64,000 nucleotides of DNA from Hypomesus transpacificus (Eukaryota; Chordata; Actinopteri; Osmeriformes; Osmeridae), in assembly GCF_021917145.1 (NCBI RefSeq), contig NC_061080.1, forward strand, positions 1,407,497-1,471,496, read 5' to 3'. This document shows positions 1-9,400 of this stretch, one piece after another. Each line of letters begins with the position of its first letter. The first letter of the stretch is position 1. The notes under the pieces are model-generated. The model did not search any database, was not told the DNA's origin, and saw only the letters and a program-made list of their open reading frames with translations. Position numbers and translations under genes: made by a program.

Positions 1-48
1 CTCCTATCTGGATCTGCAGGGTTAAGTAGGACTACTGACTGTACTTAC

Positions 49-2601
49 TCTGAGAGCGTCTTCTACATATCAGGAGTGCAAACAGCAGTCCGGCGATCAG
101 TGATCCAATGATCACGAGCGGTGCTACGTATCTGGCATGAACGTCTCCCGAGTTCCGATTATCTCTGCCACCTGCAAAATCAGACGTAATCGGTTTAATT
201 ATTATATTCTTTTAAAGATGTTGTTCCTATCACATCAGTAAGTGAATTACATTCAGTTATCATCCGTGATTGTAGGTATCATGTCACTATCAGCTTAGCT
301 GTGGTGCTGCATACAAAAGAACACAACATCATTACAGAACTCGGCAGCAAATTGCCCTTTGATTTACAACCCTTCATGTTTTGACCTTGTGAAAGTCCAT
401 CCTCGCTCAAGGAAACAGCGGAGTTAGTTAGGAGAATATGGTTATAATATCATTCATGACGTCATTCTAGTTTGGTAACCTTTCCTCCAAAGGTAAAACG
501 TGAACCTGCTCTAGAAGCAGTAAGTCTATGTTGTACCTTAATAAGAGGAACAATAACAGCCCAGGCAATGAGACTAAAAGCAGAAGTGGCTGACAGGTTT
601 TTGATAGTCAGACAACGTAGCAAATACCAAAGCAGGTAAACAGATTCCACATCCTGGTTTGATAAACCACAGACTGTATTCATCACTATCACCTGTCATG
701 ATAAGAAAATGTATTCACTTTTCTTTTTTTCTTTTTTTTTTTATCAGATGAGATGTTAAACTGAAACTAGGTTTGCTCAATACTTACAATGACACAAATA
801 TGCAATAACTCAACATGCAGTCGTGCAAATCTGCAGGAGTCAGACTGGTCTTGATGCACAGTTAACGACCATTTAAAGACTCAAAGAAGTTTCAGGTCAA
901 GGAAAGGACATTTTGGAAAGGACATCTTAAAAGAGATTAGCCTACATTGCATTTGTTTTAGTCTGCTGATGCCTGGTGAGCACTGGCAGATTGCAGTCCT
1001 AAAGCCAGCTCAGCAGATAAAACAACTCAGATTGACTACCAAGAGGGAAACAACAAGATTCTCAATCAACATGCCTTTGGTTTAATCTGAACCTTCATAC
1101 CAGAAAGCATGCCAAGACATGATGAAGGTTTTTAGCTAGTCCTATCTCAGTCAGATCTTAAGTCAGGATGTTGACGAAGATCTGCAGTCCGATACAATAT
1201 GATTTTGTTGCCATAACTAAGACCAAGACAGAACTGGTTGTCTCTGTATTTCCTACTGCAACAGTGCTACGCTAACTTTTATTGGGTCGAGATTGTACTG
1301 TTATTTGCATGACCTGAAAGAAGACAACACAATGATTACATGTGATTATGCCAATCACACTGGCAGTAAAACTGAAATGTTGGTAGACGTTATTGACAGT
1401 AGCTGGGTAGAGGCTCAGCATAAGGACAGTCTGCAGAAACAGTAGTGCACTTAAAAGAACCAGCAACAGTACCCAGAAATAAATAGATAACTTACTCATA
1501 CTCATTAACTGTAGATTGAGACTGGCTTTTCCTTCCTGAACACCTCTGGCGTTGAACACCAAACATGTGTAATTAGATGAAGGGGCCTTCAAAACCAAAC
1601 GACTGGAGAGGTTGAACAGTCCATTTTCGTTCTTACTGCTGACCAGCTCTGAGTTTTGAGTCCAGTTTGTACCAAATTCATCAAACCACTGAATATAACC
1701 TTTTTGGTCTCCCCCCGTTGCGTTACAGAACAGGGTGACATCCGTGTTGTCCTTGATGTTCTGGCCCTGGATGGAGTTCATGGTCGGGGTTTGATATTTA
1801 GCTACAAAGAAACCAACAAATACAGACATAAAACATCTGTTCTATGAAGCACTCATCACAAACATGGGGTCACTTTACTATCTGCTTATGCCATATTGGA
1901 ACATCAACAAATGATTGACCTCCATCTACAATCAAACACAGTAAACCATTTTGGAATAACACCTAATACTGAAACCAAAAGGTAACAAATTGAAAATAAC
2001 CTTAATCTAAAAAACCCTGAACATGCAATAAGTAAACAATTCTGATTTCAGCAATACTTTACATGTCAAAGATCTCCAATGTTTAAGAATAGTGAAGGTT
2101 TTAGGATTCTCACCTGTGACACTGAGGTCGGTTTTGGCTGTTTGATGCCCAATGGTTGTGTACACCATGCATTCATACTCTCCTATGTCAGACATCTTGG
2201 TGTTTGTCAACAACAGGCTTGCGTTCAAATTTACTTTCCAGTCTGGATCAGCAAATTGAAAGCCATCTATATTGTGTGTTAAATCTCCGTCATGGACCAT
2301 CAATAATTTTGTATCCCCTTTCTTCCATGTAACATGTTTGATAGTGACATTTTCCTTCCCATTTGTTTTGGCTATGCACTTCATCAGTGACCTCTGGCCA
2401 TAAACTCCATGGTTTTCAATAGGGCAATCCAGAGAGAGGAATGCTGGAATCGTATTTCACAACACAATTAAGAGAGGTTCAACTGTATTAAGGGAACAAG
2501 ATTACACCTATGAGGAATAGTGACAATCGACAGTTACCTTTGTCAGAATTGGAAGAAGAAATCAAGCAAGTCAACAGCAAGCAGTAGACAACTGAAGCCA
2601 T
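49..2601 (-). CDS. B7-family (CD80/CD86-like) Ig membrane protein, 3' end missing
   Basis: Four coding exons are visible: 2538-2601 (ATG, signal peptide MASVVYCLLLTCLISSSNS), 2114-2443 (V-type Ig domain), 1496-1801 (C-type Ig domain) and 49-171 (membrane segment). Phases join cleanly (64, 330, 306 and 123 bp) and every boundary is GT-AG. The V exon has the usual first Cys (LSLDCPI), a core Trp (VTWKKG) and D-x-G-x-Y-x-C (DIGEYECMV). The C exon has TLFCNATGG, the core Trp in IQWFDE, and SNYTCLVF, with several N-x-S/T glycosylation sites. The last exon encodes a short stalk, about 22 hydrophobic residues (YVAPLVIIGSLIAGLLFALL) and a basic stop-transfer CRRR. Signal-V-C-TM with one domain per exon is the B7 plan, so a T-cell costimulatory or inhibitory ligand at the cell surface is inferred. 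The NGLFNLSS...NYTCLV stretch most resembles fish CD80/86, but ICOSL-like or another B7 member is possible. The cytoplasmic tail lies past the left edge. A second possible donor six bases upstream of the C-exon end (at 1502) keeps the same phase. Confidence 0.75.
172..1495 (-). other. intron of the B7-like gene
   Basis: Intron between the C-type Ig exon and the membrane exon. A T-rich run lies near 719-742. I see no further exon, RNA gene or recognisable transposon in it. The 312-bp intron 1802-2113 and the 94-bp intron 2444-2537 are likewise unremarkable. Confidence 0.5.
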
Positions 2602-2644
2602 GATCTCATTCCTGTGAGATTAAATAAAAATGACAAGTTTATTA

Positions 2645-3070
2645 CAAGATAAAACAAAATCAGAATCAGAATCAGAATTGGTGTTTATTTGCCATGAAAG
2701 TTTTCACAGACAAGGAATTTGCTTTTGCAGGAGAGCCTACCTAGGCTGCCATTTTCGGCGCCAACAAGAAAAGTTACAGCATAACATGAGGAGAGAGGAG
2801 GAGAGAAAAAGGCAACCCCCAGACAATGCTCCTAGAGGAGTACAGTATGGGAACAGGCAAAAACCTCATCACATAAGCCCAACATTTACACAGACACTTG
2901 CAACGGGGAGTGGGGGGGGTAAACAAGCAGCATCTGGACCTGCAGCCATGGTAGGCGCTGGACACAGACCCACCAGCCACCCAGGGGAACAAGCAGTCGA
3001 AGGCGTTGGATGGGGGTGGGGGGGTGGTGGTATCTGTAGTAGGTGAAAGTTAGTGTGTGAGTAGGTCTGG
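2645..3070 (-). mobile_element. 3' end of a non-LTR retroelement with (TGATTC)n tail
   Basis: Read on the minus strand, the segment ends in a short hexamer repeat (TGATTC)n at about 2650-2668 preceded by an AATAAA-like box (CAAATAAACACC). This is the usual look of a 5'-truncated fish LINE or LINE-mobilised SINE 3' end. It sits in intron 1 of the B7-like gene. No coding sequence is preserved. The clade cannot be named from this fragment. Confidence 0.5.
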
Positions 3071-3163
3071 GTTGGCGCCCTCGACCTCGAAATCATGAAC
3101 AAATCTACAGAACACAGAAAGCTATGGCTTTAAATGATGGTGCATTAATTATGTCAATTCAAC

Positions 3164-3352
3164 GCCGGCCCTGCATGAAGTCGAACACACATTTTAGCTG
3201 TGTTCGACTTCATGCAGCGCTGGCGGCACCGACAGCCGGCTGCACCGACAGCCGGCTGCCTTGAAGCTGAGAATGCCATTGGCTGCTTCAAGTCAGCCGG
3301 GCAGCAGGCGGCTGCAGGCGACGCCGGCGCTGCATGAAGTCAAACGCACCTT
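3164..3352. mobile_element. MITE-like element with TTCGACTTCATGCAGC ends
   Basis: The segment TGTTCGACTTCATGCAGCGC at about 3201 is repeated inverted near 3328-3350 (GCGCTGCATGAAGTCAAACG), giving terminal inverted repeats around about 100 bp of GC-rich DNA. A third inverted copy at 3171-3189 pairs with the left end across nine bases, forming a near-perfect 19-bp-arm hairpin. A 16-bp direct duplication (ACCGACAGCCGGCTGC) lies just inside. It carries no coding capacity and no clear target duplication. Confidence 0.55.
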
Positions 3353-3675
3353 TTGTTTATTAGCACAAGCTCGGATCATGTGACTTCCCCATGACAGAGT
3401 GGTCACCATGAGTAAAGAACATGTCTTTGTTATACTGGCTAGACAGTTCAAATATAGTGACCACAAAACATGCCCTTAAACAGCACAAACTTCACTAATG
3501 ACGCACCTTGGAAATGGCACACAGGTGATTCAGTGGTAACTCATTGTTTTGTACTATTCTCTGCATCTTGCTCTTTCCAGAGGTTAAACAGAGCACATTC
3601 CAATATCTATATTGTCAGAGGCCCACTGCGTGACCTCTTGACCACGGCAAGGGACAGTCTCGCATGTACAAAAAC

Positions 3676-3915
3676 TCTGCACAGTACCGGTCCTAGCAAA
3701 TTTGGTGCCCTAGGCAAGATTTATGACCAGCAACCCCCACCCCCGCAAATCGGGGTGCCGCCCCCCAACCACAACATGGACATATGACATGGCGCGGTTA
3801 ACTCCCTCTGCTGGTTGTGCAGGAGGGTTAATTAATGGAGGCACTTGGGAAAATGCCGCCCCCCTCTTCATGCCGACCTGGGCGGCTATGTCGCCTATAG
3901 GAAGAACCGGCCCTG
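3676..3915. mobile_element. short non-autonomous DNA transposon (hAT-like ends)
   Basis: The left end CAGTACCGGTCCTAGC and the right end, read inverted, CAGGGCCGGTTCTTCC, are similar and enclose about 240 bp with no coding capacity. Ends of the CAGGGCCGG type are common in fish hAT derivatives. I could not find a matching 8-bp target duplication, so the limits are approximate. Confidence 0.4.
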
Positions 3916-4293
3916 ACCGCATATCAATAAATAAATCATAAATAAATAAACTAAAAATATTTATGAGAGAGACAGCTGCAACACTGTGTGGGTTCTGTAG
4001 CCAAACTCTAGGTCTGTTGTGAATAACCATTTCATATGAAACTGTCTGGTTCAGAAGTCATGGCAATGGCATTTAGAAAAGAGACTTTCCATTACTAAAC
4101 TGATAAACAAATAACAAATTTGAATGCATCATCTGGTATGACTCTTTCATCAGATAGTCACTTTTTCATGTTGTTGATGAAGTTTTGCAAAGAAAAGCAA
4201 TGCAATAACATTACAACATAGGCTACTACTCACTATAAATGCAACCGCAAAGTCAGAGAATTGAATGAAAGCATTTGAGATAGCATAAGGTCC

Positions 4294-4645
4294 AAGGGCA
4301 TAACCATGGTTTAGACATTGGGGGGGTCCAAATGAATAGGCTACCCTTCCCCATATTTTGACATGACAACGCAGAACGACGCAAGGTGGATTCAAACGAA
4401 ACCACACAAGCGTACAAATAGGAGGGGGGATTCAAACACTTATGTTTTTCTTAACAAACAGAAATAAATTGAAAATAAATAAGACATAACAAGAGACTGA
4501 TCCATTTACAGGGTTCATAAAAGGAGAACATATATATAACATATTTTCTGCTGTATATTGGGGGGGGGGGGGGGGGGGGCAGATAGGTATTTTCTCAATA
4601 TTGGGGGGGACACGACCCCTCCACAGAATGCGTGGTTATGCCCTT
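4294..4645. mobile_element. MITE-like element with AAGGGCATAACCA inverted ends
   Basis: AAGGGCATAACCA at 4294-4306 is exactly inverted at 4633-4645 (TGGTTATGCCCTT). Just inside both ends lie runs of G. A longer poly-G run of about 19 bases is near 4561-4579. It has no coding content. The 13-bp perfect inverted ends support a small DNA transposon; the superfamily is not clear. Confidence 0.5.
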
Positions 4646-5094
4646 ATTAAGGAAAGCATGCAGAAAATGTTTGCATTCATGCAATGTAGACTGTCAAGTA
4701 GAAAAGTAGACTCAAATCGTGTCCCCAAACAGAATATCTGCCTACGTGTTGATTCGTTTTATTAGTGACCAGTTTCGCACATCGGAGCTTGGGCAAATTG
4801 GTCACATTGCTGAAACGTATTTATTTTCGCTACCAATGGTATGAGTTGTGTATTAATCTCACTGCTTTTGATAAAACTTGACGACCCTGTGCTAACACCA
4901 AGAACATAATAATCAATACTACCCTAAATATAAAACATATACATTATTAGTTATATAAATGACAAAGGCCTATCGTATACGATTGCCACCTTCATCGGGA
5001 AGTAGGCTAATATCAGCAAGTCAGAAGTGGAAAGTTCACTGACAAAAGTGGGTTCAAGGAAAACAAACGGTGAGATTGAATACAAATAACTTAC

Positions 5095-5183
5095 AAGCAG
5101 TAGACTTCAGCTCTTCGGGTGGATTGCTGTAACCACTCGGCGTCCTTGCTAATTAATTTATACGCCGTGGCACTTTCTGTTTC
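5095..5183 (-). promoter_or_regulatory. possible first non-coding exon and ISRE of the B7-like gene
   Basis: A good donor (CTGCTT followed by GTAAGTT) ends at 5095 on the minus strand, and the ATG exon has an acceptor at 2611, so a 5' non-coding exon just upstream is plausible. At 5173-5183 the minus strand reads GAAACAGAAAG, an exact fit to the interferon-stimulated response element core GAAANNGAAA. An IRF site close to the inferred start of a B7-like gene would make sense, but no transcript evidence is available. Confidence 0.3.
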
Positions 5184-5199
5184 GTTTTGAGTAACTCCC

Positions 5200-6090
5200 A
5201 AGCGCATTGGCCCAGTTGTTTCAACATGCCACACATCCTTAGATTACGGCTCTCAGTGTGAACAAATGCTCCCTTTTGTTAGTTGAGTAAAGAAATACGC
5301 CTTCAAGAAATCCCTTTCTGCTTTAGACCGTGATCATTTACCAATTGTGGTAATTATGACAGCCTACTAAAATGCTACCACGTACCATATCATTTCAACT
5401 CTCAAAACACACCATAGTGGATGATAAAGTGACTTTAATGCCATTTCATTGGTGCCATTTCTTTTTAAATCCCCGTGATTTCCAGAACGCACGAATCCAA
5501 TTGTACAGTGCGCAGTGACCTACCCTGCCTATTTAATACGATCTTCACTCTTACCCTGCACACCACTAAAACACCACCAGCAAGTAACTCCAGGTGTTTT
5601 CTTTGTGTACGTTGATGTTCATTAGAAATGTAGTTGACAGGCAATTGTGTAACTGACAATGATTGGTTTTTCATTTAGCCAGATATGACAAACAGGCATT
5701 CTCTAGTTTTTTTTTTTTTTTTTTTAACACTTTACTTTTACACACACACCCAGAACTCAAATACAACACGAATATGTAGGGACTGCTACATACAATACAA
5801 AATTAAATAAAATGCAATTTCATGACAATAGGCCACTTGTTGACAGTGTGATTTGTTTCAACAATTTAGCTCCTCCTGTGGACAAAATACTGTTTCATAG
5901 ATATGTACGGACATCATGCAACACCACATCATGTACTCCATGTACCCACCAATGAACACAATGCGAATATTTAGTCCAGCATAACCATAAATCAAATCAA
6001 AGCGAGTCCTTTCACATCCCACCAGACGTGCATGCAGATCGGCTGACAATGAATACTGTGCGAAAGCGACAGCTTACATCATATCCATCT
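5200..6090. other. intergenic spacer between the B7-like gene and jpt1
   Basis: AT-rich spacer with a T-run at about 5709-5726. No open frame with family resemblance, RNA gene or transposon end was recognised here. Confidence 0.4.
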
Positions 6091-6096
6091 TTTATT
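6091..6096 (-). terminator. jpt1: poly(A) signal of jpt1
   Basis: AATAAA on the minus strand about 370 bases after the jpt1 stop codon. It is the first canonical hexamer reached and would end a short 3' UTR. Confidence 0.55.
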
Positions 6097-6465
6097 TATC
6101 ATGGTTAGACACCGGAACGTTCCGAGAGCTTGTGCCGTTACACCGGACCGGAAAGGGGTGGGTGATGTGAGACAAAACGTAAACCTCATGCCTTCTCCAA
6201 CAGGCCCGACACACCGCAGGGTCTGGCTTGAATCGGATACATAAAGTGCTTCTGTCAAAAAACTTTAGAAAAATTAAAAAAGGGACTAGAAAAAGAATGG
6301 ACTTGACAAAGGGAAGGAATGTGGACAATCTGACAGAATCCCACGACCCGGAGATGGAAGTCGAAGGAGCTCTTCACTTGAGGGGCAGGGGTGGTAGAGA
6401 AACCGTATGGCAGAGGAGTTCAGGGGGGGTGGATGGGTGGGTGGGGGTGGCTGGTGGCTGAGGGT

Positions 6466-9400
6466 TCAGCCCAGGATGAGGCTCGACTTGCCCCCGGGGG
6501 GGTTCCTGCGACCCGAGGGGAGCCCTGCTGCCCCGGGCTGTGCCCCTGAGGACGGGGGCGCTTCGTCCCTCTGCTCTGGAGCCGGCTCCGCCTCCACGCA
6601 GACGTCTAGAGGAGGAGGGCGAAGGAAGACAGGTCAACACACACACCCTAAACACGTACACAAACACACAGTAAACACACACACCCCAGTGTTTCCCCTA
6701 TGTAGATTTTTCCGTGGCGGCCCGCCACGGTTAAATTTCTGCCGCCACGGTATCAGAATTAGAGCGGTACAAAATTTTGGGCCGTCTATCAGCCGTGATT
6801 GTTAGAGCGCATGTCGGAGAATAGCACAGACGTGCTTCACAGCGCAGTTGAGATTGCGCGTGTGCGTCCTTGAGAACTGTAAGTCGTATAACTTATGTTG
6901 TCAGTTCATTTAAGCCTGTTATTGTATTAGTCTATAGTTCTTGCAAATTTAAATTGGAGACCTGACCTGCCCCCACTGCTAAAAAAATCCCAGGGGAAAC
7001 ACTGCACCCTAAACACACACACAAGACCACACACACACACACCTAAACACACACAGACCCTAAACACACACCATAAACACAGACTTTAAACACAGACACC
7101 GTAAACACAGACACACGCCGTAAACACACACACCTGAGCGATAAGAAACGCTACACTCAATTGACAGTGTTTATTCTGACCTATTGTAACACACATGCAT
7201 ACTATCTATGGAAACCCTTGAGTGACGAAAGCAATACAAATTCGCTTTAAAACGAAACATATCGAAACAAAAACACCCCACCACATCACAAGCATTAGTT
7301 CACCCTTACCAGCACTGCCGACGTCATTGTCATCGTCCTAAAGAGAAGGGAATGGAGAAGACGGCAGTCGTCACAACCTGGCAACCAATCACAATTCCTT
7401 GGCCTACACACACCACCTATCACAGGGGCTGATGGCTTAGAGGTCAATCTTACCCCAGCAGGTGCCTCTCCAGAGCTGCTGTTGGAGGGTTGGCCTCCAC
7501 CTCTCCTCAGGGGGGCCGAGGGTTCCCCGCAGAGCACTCCGGTAGGCTTCCCACCTGAGAGCAGATGGAACAGACTTTTAGGGTTGGGATTCCCATTCGC
7601 TCAGGAGCAGTGTTCCACCGCTGTGTGAAAATCGTCATTTGAGTTGGAAATACGCAATTGGTGTACACGGAACAAAGTCGTAAGCTGTGACGCGGTATAT
7701 TAAAAGCAGAAGGAGTGCATCAAGGGCCATCGAGGGTGAGAAAGTGAAACGTGTTGTGAAAAAAAAAAAAAAGAACAAGAAAAAGGTTAATTACGCCACC
7801 GATGCAAAAATCACCTCAAGGCGTGAAGACACCAATTTGTGACATGTCATCTAGGACAGATGTATAAAGGCGTTACAAGGACCTCCTTTTTTTTTTTACG
7901 ACAAGCCTGTTGACAACGACTAAAATCGTTAAGAATTCAAAAGCAGTGAAAAAAACCCCCATCTCAGAATGACAGTAATGTCCCCCATAACAAGTACCTG
8001 ATGAAGTGCTCTAGAGATGGATCCAATCCAGTGCATGAGCACTACCAAAAGTGAAAGCACGATTAGGGGATTTTCAAATGCATTCCTGCAGCCACAGCTT
8101 CACTCCCCCAATATAAATAACATGGGCTTGTAAAACCCCCTTGCATGAGCATCATATGCCCTTCAGCCAGGATGTGAGATACATCAAGGGAAATGAATGT
8201 CCATTGATGAGAGGTTATGAGAAGAGACCAGGGACATGTTTTCCAATAAACTTTCAGTTTCAGTAGGCTACAATGCCATTATGTAATAGGGCTTTGTAAG
8301 TATTCAGCAAAACAAGTGTAGTGACGTAATGCTACTAACTCAGAGGGCATCGTGGAGCATTCCTATAAAGTACAAAGGGGCCTCGTAGGAAATGTCGCCC
8401 AACATCCTTGGCCTTTGGTGTGCAAACGGAAAATGCCAGCGTCAACATGTACTCTCGCATTAGAAGACCTCCCGTGTTGCATCTATGTTTTACTTCCACG
8501 GTATCAAAAATAGGGCTGTACAAAAGGCCGTCGATCAGCAGTGCTCGTTGGAGTGCATGTCGTAGAATAGCTCGGACACGCGCTTCAAACCCCGAGCGGG
8601 CACGCGCGCCACTGTGCGTCCTTGACAACTGTAAGTCGTATAACTTATGTTGTCAGTTCAGTGTTTCCCACAGATTAGAAAGCTGTGTGGTGGAGGGGGT
8701 TCATGCCAGACCGGGGGGGGGACAAGGACAAGTGATAAACTTGCCCGGGGCGCCCAATGTGCTAGGACCAGCACTGGGCGTAGGTATACATTGTTGCTAA
8801 CGTGTGCTGACGTTGTGACTGTGTGCGTATGTGAGAAAGACGCGTGAGTGACAGAGACGGAGAGAGAGCAGGGAAAGGAAATGCTGCTGAACGAATACGC
8901 TGTGTGTTTTAACCTAAATAGTGTTAACATTTTTTTTACGAAATGCAATGTGTGGCGGCCGGTGTCGATTCTGTGGCGCATCGCCGTCTGTGTGGGAAAC
9001 ACTGCAGTTCATTGTTAGCCTGTTAATGTATTCGTCAAAAGTTCTTTCAAATTTAAATTAAGTTAACAGGTAATTTTCGTTGCTTGTATTCTTCACCTGC
9101 TAGCCAAATTGCACCAGGCTGTTGATTCGATAGCGATTGCCGAACGCCCTTGCTCACGTTTAGTAATTTAGGTGCATTATTATGAAGTAGTTACAATGCA
9201 TTAAGATAATGTATTAATAGTGGTTACAGAATGCTTAGCCTATATGTCAAGATCAAATTAAGCAGACAGTGTACACATGCTTTATAGTGCCCTACCTTAA
9301 ATCGACAGGCTAGGCCAGTGGTTCCCAACCCTGGTCCTCAGGGCACACCTGATTCAAATAAATGGGTCGTTATCCAGCTCTGCAGAAGCCTGCTTATGAC

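Noticed and set aside
2869-3102. Short proline-rich frames around 2.6-3.1 kb
   Set aside because: They lie in a retroelement 3' fragment within an intron and overlap on both strands without family resemblance.
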